A stretch of DNA of 64,000 nt from Bog-756 sp963699055 (GCA_963699055.1 CAVOTA010000002.1:1555653-1619652), one strand, 5' to 3'; numbered from the stretch's first letter, positions 25,746-33,766 are shown. A program made the numbers and translations. Notes: generated by a model not told the origin, from the letters alone.

Positions 25746-26384
25746 GTGACCGAGACCGCGGAACGCCCCTACCACCACGGCAACCTCAAGCCGGCCCTCA
25801 TCGAGGCCGCGGTGGCCCGGGCGCGGGCCGCGGGGCCGGACGCCGTGAGCCTGCGGGACGTCGCCCACGACGTCGGTGTCTCCCCGTCCGCCGCCTACCG
25901 CCACGTGCGGGACCGCACGCACCTGATGGCCCTCGTGTCCCAGGTGGCCCGGCAGGAATTGGCCCGCACCATGATCGAGGGACAGGACGCCGTGGTGGCG
26001 ACCGGCGACCCCGTGGCCGACGCCATCGCCCGGTTCGAGGCCTGCGGGCGCGGGTACATCGACTTCGCCACCGGTTCACCGGAGCTGTTCAGGACCGCCT
26101 TCCTGGCGTTGGACTGTGCACCGGACACCGCCGACCACCCCGACCCCGCCCTGGTCCTGAGCACCGGCATCGACGGCCTGGTCGAGGCCGGCCTGCTCGA
26201 GCCCGTGCGGCGGACCGACGCCGCCCTCATCGCCTGGACGGCGGTGCACGGGCTGAGCGCCCTGCTGGTCGACGACATGGTGTCGATCGGACTCGGCGTC
26301 GACACCGACCAGGCCCGTCGGGCCGTGCTCGACAGCGTGCTGCGGGCCGTCGTCAACCCGGGCGTGCCGCTGCCCGGACACTGA
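25746..26384 (+). CDS. TetR/AcrR-family transcriptional regulator
   Basis: A 212-residue ligand-responsive repressor. The HTH is at ~12-55 (VSLRDVAHDVGVSPSAAYRHVRDR), opened by the YHHGNLKPALIEAA form of helix 1 seen in a subgroup with WHG-type C-terminal domains. The helical C-terminal ligand domain is intact (RFEACGRGYIDFATGSPELFR ...). The start GTG at 25746 gives VTETAERPYHHG; an in-frame GTG 11 codons earlier is possible. The ligand is unknown; it may control the divergent Fn3 gene or itself. Confidence 0.88.
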   Translation: MTETAERPYHHGNLKPALIEAAVARARAAGPDAVSLRDVAHDVGVSPSAAYRHVRDRTHLMALVSQVARQELARTMIEGQDAVVATGDPVADAIARFEACGRGYIDFATGSPELFRTAFLALDCAPDTADHPDPALVLSTGIDGLVEAGLLEPVRRTDAALIAWTAVHGLSALLVDDMVSIGLGVDTDQARRAVLDSVLRAVVNPGVPLPGH

Positions 26385-26467
26385 GCCGCCCACCCGGCGG
26401 TTCCCGGGCGCCGGGGCGGCCCGGGCAACGTCCGGGGGACGATTCTGCGGCTGACGTCCCTGGTCAG

Positions 26468-26500
26468 GAGCGAATTCGGGAACATCCGCGGAATTCGCTC
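26468..26500. terminator. Inverted repeat between convergent genes
   Basis: GAGCGAATTC, a 13-base loop, then GAATTCGCTC: a perfect 10-bp stem with an A/T-rich core, between the ends of the convergent TetR and zinc-finger genes. A related GAATTC-rich palindrome lies at 47061-47100, also between convergent genes. Confidence 0.6.
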
Positions 26501-26599
26501 AAGGTGCCGCCGGAACCTGCCGATACCCGTCCGGAGCCCCGGGTCCGGCGCATGCACCGGGGGGTGCAGGACGCGTGGTCCCGACCATCCGGCTCCGGC

Positions 26600-26992
26600 T
26601 CAGTCGCCGATCGGCCCGGGCGCCACGATGACGGCGTTGCCCCCGGACACGCCCACCGCGTCCGGGCCGTCGCACCGACCGCACGTGCGCACGATGGGCA
26701 GCTCCGCCAGTCGCTCGTCGTCGATCGTGGCGCCGCAGACCTCACAGCGGCCGTAGGTTCCGTCGTCGAGCCGCGCCAGCGCCTGTTCGACCTCGTCCAG
26801 CAGGCCGTCCACCGCGTCCACCGCCGAGCGGTGCAGGTCCTCCTCGCCGCTCGGGTCGTCCCCCGTGGCGGCCTCCCGCCCTCCGTCGGCCCCGTCGGGA
26901 ACGGCGCCGACCACGTCGGCCACGGTCGGGGGACCGGACGCCGCCGGGGACGCCGCCGGCACGGTGGGGCGGGTGGACCACTCGTTCTGCAT
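26600..26992 (-). CDS. DksA/TraR-type C4 zinc-finger protein
   Basis: A 130-residue protein. A disordered N-terminal half is followed by a helix (AVDAVDGLLDEVEQALARLDDGTYG) and a C4 finger CEVC-x17-CGRC, the DksA/TraR arrangement. DksA-family proteins bind RNA polymerase through the secondary channel; actinobacterial short forms are less well defined. The ATG at 26992 is set by a TACGCT box 6 bases upstream. The start lies only 46 bp from the divergent aminotransferase start. Confidence 0.85.
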   Translation of the reverse strand: MQNEWSTRPTVPAASPAASGPPTVADVVGAVPDGADGGREAATGDDPSGEEDLHRSAVDAVDGLLDEVEQALARLDDGTYGRCEVCGATIDDERLAELPIVRTCGRCDGPDAVGVSGGNAVIVAPGPIGD

Positions 26993-26998
26993 GTCGGG

Positions 26999-27004
26999 AG
27001 CGTA
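26999..27004 (-). promoter_or_regulatory. -10 box (TACGCT), leaderless promoter of the zinc-finger gene
   Basis: Six bases before the ATG at 26992 on the minus strand. It lies 23 bp from the -10 box of the divergent gene, so the two promoters must share their upstream elements. Confidence 0.55.
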
Positions 27005-27026
27005 CCCCTGTGCCGGAGGCATCTCG

Positions 27027-27032
27027 TAGGGT
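27027..27032 (+). promoter_or_regulatory. -10 box (TAGGGT), leaderless promoter of the aminotransferase gene
   Basis: Six bases before the GTG at 27039. Confidence 0.55.
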
Positions 27033-27038
27033 GGTCCG

Positions 27039-28457
27039 GTGGACCCCGCCCGACCCGACCCCGCCGGCGCGTTGGTGCAGCTGGTCGGTTCCGGCCTGCT
27101 CGTGCCCTGCCTCGGGGGCGTCGAGCGCCCCGCCGTGGAGCTGGACCAGGCGGCCTCGACCCAGGCCCATCCGGCGGTCGCCGAGCGGGTGTCGGACTTC
27201 CTCCCCTGGTACTCGAGCGTGCACCGCGGGGCCGGGTTCCGCTCACGACGGGCCACCGTCGCCTACGAGGAAGCCCGCCGGGCCGTCCTCACCTTCGCCG
27301 GCCGGGACCCGGACGGCGACGACGTCGCCATCCTGTGCCGCAACACCACCGAGGCCATCAACCACCTCGCCTACCGGCTCCGCCTCGCACCGGACGACGT
27401 GGTCGTCACCACCGTCGTCGAGCACCACGCCAACCTCCTCCCGTGGGGTCGGGTGGCCCGGCGCCGCTACGTCGAGTGCGGGGCCGACGGCACCTTCGAC
27501 GTCGACGACGTGGTGGCCGCGCTCGACGCCGGCTCCCGGCGGCCGGCGCTCCTGGCCGTCACCGGCGCATCCAACGTGTCGGGCTGGCTCCCGCCCATCG
27601 ACGCCGTCATCGCCGCCGCCCACGAACGCGGCGTCCCCGTTGTGGTGGACGCCGCCCAGCTGGCGCCCCACCGACCGCTCCCGGCGGCCGCCGACTTCCT
27701 GGCCCTGTCGGGTCACAAGCTCTACGCTCCGTTCGGGTGCGGCGCCCTCGTCGGACCCCGGGCCCTGTTCGAGACCGGTGACCCGTTCCTGGCCGGCGGC
27801 GGGGCGGTCGACCTGGTCGGGCTGGACGAGGTGATCTGGACGGCACCACCCGACCGCGAGGAGGCGGGGTCGCCGAACGTGCTCGGTGCCGTCGCCCTCC
27901 ACGCCGCGCTGGACGCGCTGGGCGACATCGGATGGGACGCCGTCGAGGCCCACGAGGTGGCACTGGCCGGACGGCTCCACGCCGGTCTGGCCGGCATCGA
28001 CGGCGTGCGCCTGCTCGGGCCCGTGGGCGCCGGACGGGCCGACGCCCCCACGCTCCCGGTGGCCGCCTTCACCGTCGACGGCATGCACCACGCCCTGGTG
28101 GCCGCCCGCCTGAGCGCCGAATTCGGCATCGCCGTCCGGCACGGCTGCTTCTGTGCCCACCCCTACGTGGTCCGCCTCCTCGGCATGGACGACGACGCCG
28201 TCGACGCCTACCGCCGCGAGGTGCTGCACGGCGACCACCGGCGGATCCCCGGCGCCGTGCGGGCGAGTGCGGGCCTCGGGACGTCGGGCGACGACGTCGA
28301 CGCACTGGTCGCCGCGCTCGCCGACCTGGCCGCCGGGCTGCCGTCGCCCGTTCGCTACGAGCAGGACGCGGCCACCGGGGACTTCTTCCCGGTGACCGAC
28401 GAGCCGGGGTGGCGCGCCGCCGCCCACGAGCTCGGCGCGGCCTGCTCGCGCGGGTGA
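27039..28457 (+). CDS. Class V aminotransferase / cysteine desulfurase-like enzyme
   Basis: PLP enzyme of the SufS/CsdA-like branch, 472 residues. Seen are the N-terminal LDQAASTQAHPAV, the PLP-stacking His in VVEHHANLLPW, the aspartate region VVVDAAQLAPH and the PLP lysine in LSGHKLYAPFGCG. The position of the catalytic Cys of SufS falls in RHGCFCAHPYVVRLL. No suf scaffold or transporter genes are nearby, so supply of sulfur for Fe-S clusters is not implied. It could instead be a dedicated desulfurase or a non-desulfurase class V enzyme. Confidence 0.8.
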   Translation: MDPARPDPAGALVQLVGSGLLVPCLGGVERPAVELDQAASTQAHPAVAERVSDFLPWYSSVHRGAGFRSRRATVAYEEARRAVLTFAGRDPDGDDVAILCRNTTEAINHLAYRLRLAPDDVVVTTVVEHHANLLPWGRVARRRYVECGADGTFDVDDVVAALDAGSRRPALLAVTGASNVSGWLPPIDAVIAAAHERGVPVVVDAAQLAPHRPLPAAADFLALSGHKLYAPFGCGALVGPRALFETGDPFLAGGGAVDLVGLDEVIWTAPPDREEAGSPNVLGAVALHAALDALGDIGWDAVEAHEVALAGRLHAGLAGIDGVRLLGPVGAGRADAPTLPVAAFTVDGMHHALVAARLSAEFGIAVRHGCFCAHPYVVRLLGMDDDAVDAYRREVLHGDHRRIPGAVRASAGLGTSGDDVDALVAALADLAAGLPSPVRYEQDAATGDFFPVTDEPGWRAAAHELGAACSRG

Positions 28458-28471
28458 CCGCCGTCGCCACC

Positions 28472-28477
28472 TACGAT
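28472..28477 (+). promoter_or_regulatory. -10 box (TACGAT) upstream of the lipoprotein gene
   Basis: Six bases before a GTG at 28484, which opens a 7-codon reading frame ending at the start of the lipoprotein gene. Confidence 0.45.
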
Positions 28478-28483
28478 CGCCCG

Positions 28484-28507
28484 GTGCTCGCGAGCGTGTG
28501 CCCATGA
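28484..28507 (+). CDS. Possible 7-residue leader peptide
   Basis: GTG-initiated frame encoding V(M)LASVCP; its TGA overlaps the ATG of the lipoprotein gene (ATGA). With the -10 box 6 bases upstream it would be translated leaderlessly and hand ribosomes to the next gene, which has no Shine-Dalgarno. This is a prediction from spacing only. Confidence 0.3.
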   Translation: MLASVCP

Positions 28508-29502
28508 CCCGCCGTTCCCGGATCCGGGTCGCGGCCGTCGCCGCCGCCACGCTGGTCGCCGTCGGACTCGCGGCCTGCAGCTCCGAGTCGGTCACGCCGT
28601 CCCTCGGACCCGTGGTCTACGCCGCCCTCGGCGCCGGGATCCCCAACCCCGGGAACACCGTCGCCGTCGTCGACGCCGGCACGGGCGCCACGGGGACGCC
28701 GGTCACCGTCGGCACCCTGCCCGCCGCCCTGGCGCTGGTGCCGGGTGACGGGGACCTGCTGGTGGCGGTCAAGGCGCAGAACGAACTCGTCGAGGTGGCG
28801 ACGGCCACCGGCAAGGTGGTGCGTCGGGTGGTGGTCGGTCTCGAGCCCGATGCCGTGGCCGTCACCCCGGACGGGAGACTGGCCCTGGTGGCGAACTTCG
28901 GGGACGGCACCGTCACCCCCGTCCGCCTCGCCACCTTCACCGCCGGGGCCGGCGTGCCCGTCGGCCACCAGCCCGTGGCCGTCGCCGTCACCCCGGACGG
29001 GAGCCGTGCCCTGGTGGCGAACTTCGAGGACGGGACGCTGACCCCGGTGGCCCTCCCGTCCCTCACGCCGGGGCCACCCGTTCCCGTCGGCCCCGAACCG
29101 AGTGACGTCCTCGTCGCCGCCGGCGGATCCACGGCGCTGGTCACCGGCTTCCAGACGAGCTCGGTCACGCCGGTGGCACTGCCGGCGCTGCTCGCCGGGG
29201 CACCCGTGCCCGTCGGCGCCAACCCGACCGGCATCGCCGCACTCCCGGGCTCACCCGTCGCCTGGATCAGCGCGGGCGACGGCGTCACCCCGTTCGCGGT
29301 GGTGGACCGCCAGGTGGGGAACGCCATCGCCATCGGGACGCCGGCCGAGTGCGTCGCCGCCGCGTCGGACGGCACGCTGTGGGTGTGCGGGGGCGACGGG
29401 GACCTCGTCGAGGTCGACCCCGCCAGGGACCGGGTGGTCCGCACCGTGGCGTTGGGCGGACTGCCGGCCGCCGCCGTGGTCAGTGCGCGGGTGGGAGCGT
29501 GA
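28504..29502 (+). CDS. Secreted lipoprotein with YVTN-like beta-propeller repeats
   Basis: 332 residues. A lipoprotein signal peptide (RRSRIRVAAVAAATLVAVG) ends at the lipobox LAAC, so Cys would be lipidated and the protein held at the outer face of the membrane. Repeated blades read VAVTPDGRLALVANFGDGTV and VAVTPDGSRALVANFEDGTL, as in YVTN/NHL-type beta-propellers. Such proteins usually bind partners; no catalytic residues are visible. A GTG two codons upstream (28498) is an alternative start. The 3' end overlaps the convergent GNAT gene by 23 bases. Confidence 0.82.
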   Translation: MTRRSRIRVAAVAAATLVAVGLAACSSESVTPSLGPVVYAALGAGIPNPGNTVAVVDAGTGATGTPVTVGTLPAALALVPGDGDLLVAVKAQNELVEVATATGKVVRRVVVGLEPDAVAVTPDGRLALVANFGDGTVTPVRLATFTAGAGVPVGHQPVAVAVTPDGSRALVANFEDGTLTPVALPSLTPGPPVPVGPEPSDVLVAAGGSTALVTGFQTSSVTPVALPALLAGAPVPVGANPTGIAALPGSPVAWISAGDGVTPFAVVDRQVGNAIAIGTPAECVAAASDGTLWVCGGDGDLVEVDPARDRVVRTVALGGLPAAAVVSARVGA

Positions 29503-30229
29503 GCACCGGCTCACCGGACGGCGGGAGCCCCGGTGCACGTGCCGCCACGAACCGGGTCCGGCGACGCAGGGTGTACCCCATCGCCTCGTAGAGACGGATG
29601 GCGTCGGTGTTGTCGGCCGCCGCATGCAGCATCGGCACCTCACCGCGGGCACCGATCCCCGCGCCCACGACCCGGACCAGCAGCTCGCCCAGGCCGCGGC
29701 GCCGATGGTCGGGGTGGGTGGCGACCCCGCTGATCTCGGACCAGCCCACGGGTCGCATCCGCTCGCCGGCCATGGCCACGAGCCGACCGTGGGACCGGAC
29801 ACCCACGTAGCCGCCCAGCTCCACCGTCCGCGGGGCGAAGGGCCCCGGTCGCGCCAGCGCCACCAGTCCGAGCATGTCGGGGACGTCGGCGTCGCCCAGC
29901 TCCACGACCTCGGTACCGTCCGGCGGGACCGGCGGTGGTGCGTCGACCAGCGACTCGCCGGTGAGCTGCACGGCAGGTCCGTCGTACTCGACCGTCCACC
30001 CGGCGGGCGGCGTGGCCGTGCACGAGGTCGTGATCACCACCGAGCCCGGTCCGATCAGTGCCGCCATGGCCGACCAGTCGTCCGGGCCGGGTACGTCTTC
30101 GAAGGCGCCGAACGGCGATACGTCCGGCAGGTACCGGGCCACGGTGCCGGCCACCTCGCCGTGGACGCGCTGGGACCCGGTGAGGGCGGACCAGGCGGGG
30201 TTGTCGAGCGCGTGCACCGGAGCGGTCAC
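29480..30229 (-). CDS. GNAT-family N-acetyltransferase
   Basis: 249 residues. The C-terminal GNAT domain carries the acetyl-CoA motif ISGVATHPDHRRRGLGELLV (Q/R-x2-G-x-G/A form) and the downstream motif AAADNTDAIRLYEAMGYTLR. The N-terminal ~110 residues look like a second, degenerate GNAT-like domain, as in FR47-type enzymes. Substrate unknown. The GTG start at 30229 has GTGAG just upstream. It overlaps the convergent lipoprotein gene at the 3' ends. Confidence 0.85.
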   Translation of the reverse strand: MTAPVHALDNPAWSALTGSQRVHGEVAGTVARYLPDVSPFGAFEDVPGPDDWSAMAALIGPGSVVITTSCTATPPAGWTVEYDGPAVQLTGESLVDAPPPVPPDGTEVVELGDADVPDMLGLVALARPGPFAPRTVELGGYVGVRSHGRLVAMAGERMRPVGWSEISGVATHPDHRRRGLGELLVRVVGAGIGARGEVPMLHAAADNTDAIRLYEAMGYTLRRRTRFVAARAPGLPPSGEPVLTLPPAH

Positions 30230-30367
30230 CTCACGGGGGGTGGGAGCGGGCGGTCCCGAACCTACCCCGCGACGTCCTGGCTCCGGCCCGCCCGCCGGAG
30301 ATCCGGGACGCCGTGGAACCGGCCGGGTCGCGGTGGCCGGTCGTGGCGGGCGGCCGGCTGGTGGAGG

Positions 30368-30880
30368 TCAGTAGGGCGCCACGGGCACGGCGTCCTCCGT
30401 GCGGCGTCCGAGCCGGACGGCGGCGGTGGCACCCCGGCGCCCGGCGGGCACCGTACCGGTCACGGCGCCGAGGCCGATGGGCGGCATGTTGACGTACACG
30501 GTCTCGATCCAGGTGTCCGACAGGACGACGGTCTCGTGGTAGATGCCGACCGAGCCGTTGTCCTTGATCCGCCGGTTGAACGACCGCCAGGCCGGCAGAT
30601 GGGTACGGTCGCCGGACCGGGCGTACGCGTCGAGCGCCTCGAACGAGGTCCAGTACTGCCAGACGAGCACGGTGCGTCCCGACACGAACGTCCGCGGCGT
30701 CCCCACCAGCCCGAGGGACGGCGCACCGCGCAGCTCCCGGAGCATGCGGGGCATGGCCAGCGCCACCGGCACCCACCGCCACACCTGCCACAGGCGGTTG
30801 ACCCGCATGCCGATCAGGAAGAGGACCGTGCCGTCGACACCGGCGTCCGCCGAGTGCCGTCCCCGCTCAATGTGATTCAT
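30368..30880 (-). CDS. DUF4188-family protein (monooxygenase-like dimeric alpha-beta barrel)
   Basis: 170 residues. The DUF4188 pattern is recognised in LFLIGMRVNRLWQVWRW, RTVLVWQYWTSFEALDAYAR and VGIYHETVVLSDTWIETVYVNMPPIGLG. Related proteins have a ferredoxin-like fold and are annotated as possible monooxygenases; activity is unproven. I chose the ATG at 30880 because a TACAAT box ends 6 bases before it; a GTG at 30886 is in frame. The start codon lies inside a perfect palindrome, a strong sign of repression. Confidence 0.75.
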   Translation of the reverse strand: MNHIERGRHSADAGVDGTVLFLIGMRVNRLWQVWRWVPVALAMPRMLRELRGAPSLGLVGTPRTFVSGRTVLVWQYWTSFEALDAYARSGDRTHLPAWRSFNRRIKDNGSVGIYHETVVLSDTWIETVYVNMPPIGLGAVTGTVPAGRRGATAAVRLGRRTEDAVPVAPY

Positions 30881-30890
30881 GTTCACATTG
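30868..30890. promoter_or_regulatory. Operator-like palindrome over the DUF4188 promoter and start codon
   Basis: CAATGTGA, 7 bases, then TCACATTG: perfect 8-bp arms. The repeat covers most of the TACAAT box (30887-30892), the predicted transcription start and the ATG at 30880. A repressor bound here would block the polymerase directly. The cognate regulator is not identifiable from the neighbours. Confidence 0.7.
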
Positions 30891-30892
30891 TA
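30887..30892 (-). promoter_or_regulatory. -10 box (TACAAT), leaderless promoter of the DUF4188 gene
   Basis: TACAAT on the minus strand, 6 bases before the ATG at 30880. Confidence 0.6.
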
Positions 30893-31000
30893 GCCCGTCG
30901 TCCCCGGGATGTCACGGCCGGGACCCCCCGGACGAGGGTCGGGGGCAGCCCGGCCCCGGGGTCGCGCCGCCTGACCACCCGACGGTTATCGTGCAGTGCC

Positions 31001-31076
31001 GGGCCGTTAGCTCAGCAGGTAGAGCAGGGGACTTTTAATCCCAAGGTGCCGGGATCGAGACCCGGACGGCCCACCA
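31001..31076 (+). tRNA. tRNA-Lys (anticodon TTT)
   Basis: 76 nt with encoded CCA. Acceptor GGGCCGT pairs with ACGGCCC, the discriminator is A. The D arm has GCTC-AGCAGGTA-GAGC. The anticodon stem GGGGA/TCCC carries loop CTTTTAA with TTT at 31034-31036. The T arm is CCGGGATCGAGACCCGG. Confidence 0.97.
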
Positions 31077-31146
31077 GGAGGTGCCGAAGGCACCCATGGA
31101 CCTGGACCCGTCACCGGGCCGGCCCCCGGTGCCCGGTCGGGTCCCG

Positions 31147-31659
31147 TCAGCCCTGCTCCGGCTCGAACAGGAATCCCATGGTCTCGCGCAGCGCGGCGTC
31201 GACCAGTTCGATCCGGACGCCGAGTGCGTTGCGGTGGTACGCAAACGACACCGGGGCGCGGTCACCGCTCCGGCCGCACAGCTGCAGCGGGCAGCCGCCG
31301 TCCGCCAGACCGGAGCCGTCGACGGTCAGGTCGTCGCTCCAGAAGCCGATGTGGTGGAGGTTGGAGTGCTCGTTGCGGACCCAGACGGAGCCGGGCACCT
31401 CCAGGATCAACTCGAGGTGGGGACCGTCGACCGAGTAGCACATGGTCGTGGGGAGTACGACGTCCCGACCGTCGCCGTCGCGGTACTCCACGGCCTCGAG
31501 CTGCAGCACCGGGCCCCACCGCACCCCCAGCTGTCCGGTGAGCTCCGTCTGGGCGGCCGGGATGTCGGGGACGACGATACCCACGTGATAGAGCGGCCAC
31601 GGCGTCCGCCCGCTCATGCCTGCCGGCCTCCGCTGCCGCGCCGTGCCGTCGATCGTCAC
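31147..31659 (-). CDS. VOC-family (glyoxalase fold) protein
   Basis: 170 residues with the paired beta-alpha-beta-beta-beta modules of the vicinal oxygen chelate superfamily: LYHVGIVVPDIPAAQTELTG, then NLHHIGFWSDDL and a C-terminal IELVD. Candidate metal ligands are His in YHVGIV, His in HHIGFW and Glu in RIELVD, as in epimerase/dioxygenase members. The GTG at 31659 has GAGGGGG 5-11 bases upstream. Reaction unknown. Confidence 0.75.
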   Translation of the reverse strand: MTIDGTARQRRPAGMSGRTPWPLYHVGIVVPDIPAAQTELTGQLGVRWGPVLQLEAVEYRDGDGRDVVLPTTMCYSVDGPHLELILEVPGSVWVRNEHSNLHHIGFWSDDLTVDGSGLADGGCPLQLCGRSGDRAPVSFAYHRNALGVRIELVDAALRETMGFLFEPEQG

Positions 31660-31784
31660 CGGACCCCCTCCGTCGTTCGTCCTCCCCAACCGTAGGCGCC
31701 CGACGGCCGCGGGCGCCGGCCACGACGACCGACGCGGACCGTCGGTGGGCCCGCCGGACCGGGACCCCGCGACGCCGATCCCGT

Positions 31785-31790
31785 TAGGGT
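31785..31790 (+). promoter_or_regulatory. -10 box (TAGGGT) of the HTH-dehydrogenase-sulfotransferase operon
   Basis: Ten bases before the ATG of the small HTH gene, which implies a 5' leader of about 3-4 bases. Confidence 0.5.
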
Positions 31791-31800
31791 GACGGGCGAC

Positions 31801-32007
31801 ATGCCGACCGCCACCGAGCCCGCCGAGCCCAGGGTCGGGCGCCCTCGCGGTGCCCGACCCGATCCGACGACCCGGCAGGCGAGCGTCGAGCCGCTCGAGG
31901 GACGCGGCCGGACCGCCGTGAGCCTCGCCGCCATCGCCGAGGTCGCCGGCACCACCACGGCGGCGATCCGTCGGTGGTGGGGTCCGGACGGCCGGGTGGC
32001 CCGATGA
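31801..32007 (+). CDS. Very short TetR-like HTH protein (truncated regulator)
   Basis: 68 residues: GRPRGARPDPTTRQ, a shortened helix 1, then GRTAVSLAAIAEVAGTTTAA and IRRWWG, which is the TetR helix-turn-helix. The whole ligand-binding and dimerisation domain is missing, and about 10 residues of helix 1 seem deleted. It has its own promoter box and its stop overlaps the ATG of the dehydrogenase gene (ATGA), so it is probably still translated. It could be a free HTH regulator, or a decaying TetR gene kept because translation feeds the operon. Confidence 0.6.
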   Translation: MPTATEPAEPRVGRPRGARPDPTTRQASVEPLEGRGRTAVSLAAIAEVAGTTTAAIRRWWGPDGRVAR

Positions 32008-33017
32008 AGCAGATCCGGGTCCACGGCCCCGACGACGTCCGGCTGGACGACATCGACCCGCCGGATCCCGGGCCCCGGGACGTCGTGCTGCAGGTGGCGG
32101 CCTGCGGCATCTGCGGCTCCGACGTCTCCTGGATCCACAGGGGCGGACTCGCCGGACCGACCGGCACGCCCATGCCGCTCGGACACGAGCTGGCGGGCAT
32201 CGTCGACTGGGTGGGCACCGAGGTCGACGACATCGGGGTCGGCGACCGGGTCATCGTCCACCCCGGTGCCGGCGACGGTGGGCAGATCGGCAGCGGCGGT
32301 GCCGTCGGTGGGCTGACGCCGTCGCTGCTGCTGCGAAACGCCCGGCGGGGTGAGCGCGTCTTCGCCGTACCCGACGGCGTGCCGCTCACGGTGGCGGCAC
32401 TCGCCGAACCCCTCGGCGTCGGCATGCAGGCGGTCAACCAGGCCGACGTGGCTCCCGGTGACAAGGTGGTCGTCTTCGGATGCGGCCCGGTCGGCCTGAT
32501 GGCGATCGCCACGCTGATCGACCGGGGCGTCCACCAGGTCGTCGCCGTCGACCCGAGTCCACGGCGACTGGCGCTCGCCGACGGCCTCGGTGCCCAGGCG
32601 ACGCTCGATCCCACCACGGTCGACGTGTGGGACGAGCTCGCCCGGCTCCACGGCACGTCGCCCTTCATGTTCGGACCCACCGCGGCCACCGACGCCTTCA
32701 TCGAGGCGTCCGGGGCCGACCAGGTGATCGGCGACATCCTCCAGAACGGCCGGGTCGGTGGTCGGCTGTCGGTGGTGGCCCTGCACTACCGCCCGGTTCC
32801 GACCAGCTTCCTCATGCTGTTGATGAAGCAGTTCACCATCCGCGGGTCGATGGAGTACCCACCGCGGTTCGAGGACGCCATCGAACTGCTCGAACGGCGC
32901 GACCTGTCCGGGCTGATCACCCATCGATTCCCGCTCGAGCAGTTCGAGGACGGCCTGCACCTGCTCGAGGGATCCGAGGAGTGCGGCAAGGTGATGATCA
33001 CGATGGGTGTCGGGTGA
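32004..33017 (+). CDS. Zinc-type medium-chain alcohol dehydrogenase
   Basis: 337 residues of the MDR superfamily. Catalytic zinc ligands are in CGICGSDVSW, GHELAG and the acidic residue of AEPLG. The NAD(P) motif is VVVFGCGPVGLMA. The structural-zinc lobe normally holding four cysteines is replaced by a Gly-rich GAGDGGQIGSGGAVGG, so that zinc is probably absent. It is the second gene of a tightly coupled operon (ATGA before, GTGA after). Likely oxidises a secondary alcohol or sugar; substrate unknown. Confidence 0.88.
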   Translation: MKQIRVHGPDDVRLDDIDPPDPGPRDVVLQVAACGICGSDVSWIHRGGLAGPTGTPMPLGHELAGIVDWVGTEVDDIGVGDRVIVHPGAGDGGQIGSGGAVGGLTPSLLLRNARRGERVFAVPDGVPLTVAALAEPLGVGMQAVNQADVAPGDKVVVFGCGPVGLMAIATLIDRGVHQVVAVDPSPRRLALADGLGAQATLDPTTVDVWDELARLHGTSPFMFGPTAATDAFIEASGADQVIGDILQNGRVGGRLSVVALHYRPVPTSFLMLLMKQFTIRGSMEYPPRFEDAIELLERRDLSGLITHRFPLEQFEDGLHLLEGSEECGKVMITMGVG

Positions 33018-33766
33018 CGGTCAACCGCTGCACCTTCGACTTTTCCGGCACCCGGGTCCTCCTGACCGGGGGGACCAGCGGGATCGGGTTCGCCACGGCG
33101 TCCGCCTTCGCGGACGCCGGGGCGTCCGTCACCGTCACCGGGACCCGTCCCACCACCGCGGACTACGACACGGCGCTCGACCGGTTCGCCTACCGGCAGG
33201 TCGACCTGCGGGACACCGACGCCGTCGACCGGCTGGCCAGGAGCATCCCCTCGCTCGACATCCTCGTGAACAACGCCGGGGCCAACTTCCCCGACGGCAG
33301 GGACGAATGGGACCCCGACGGGTTCTCCGCGGCACTGGACCTCAATGTCGAAGGGGCGATGCGGCTCACCACCGGGTGCCGACCCGCACTCGCCGCCAGC
33401 ACGACGGCCGGTGGTGCCAGCGTGGTCAACATCGTGTCCATGACGGCCTTCCGTTCGACCACCATCGTGCCCGGCTACTCGGCCGCCAAGGCGGCCCTCC
33501 TGTCCCTCACCCGGAACCTGGCCGTCCACTGGGTCGGTGACGGCATCCGGGTGAACGCCGTGGCTCCGGGCCTCATCGACACGCCGATGACGGCGCCGAT
33601 GCGGTCGTTCGACGGGATGGTCGACGCCGAGCTCGCCAAGGTCGCCATCCGACGGATGGGCACCGTCGACGAGGTGGCGGCGGCCGTGCTCTTCCTGTCC
33701 AGCGACGCGTCGGCCTACACCACCGGGTCGGTGCTCGCCGTCGACGGCGGCTACCTGGCGCGCTGA
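33014..33766 (+). CDS. Short-chain dehydrogenase/reductase
   Basis: 250 residues, classical SDR: TGGTSGIGFA cofactor motif, NNAGAN, catalytic Ser in IVSMTAF and Y-x3-K in YSAAKAA, with the C-terminal LFLSSDASAYTTGSVLAVDGG. The GTG overlaps the stop of the alcohol dehydrogenase (GTGA). Possibly acts on the same carbon skeleton as its neighbour. Confidence 0.92.
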   Translation: MTVNRCTFDFSGTRVLLTGGTSGIGFATASAFADAGASVTVTGTRPTTADYDTALDRFAYRQVDLRDTDAVDRLARSIPSLDILVNNAGANFPDGRDEWDPDGFSAALDLNVEGAMRLTTGCRPALAASTTAGGASVVNIVSMTAFRSTTIVPGYSAAKAALLSLTRNLAVHWVGDGIRVNAVAPGLIDTPMTAPMRSFDGMVDAELAKVAIRRMGTVDEVAAAVLFLSSDASAYTTGSVLAVDGGYLAR

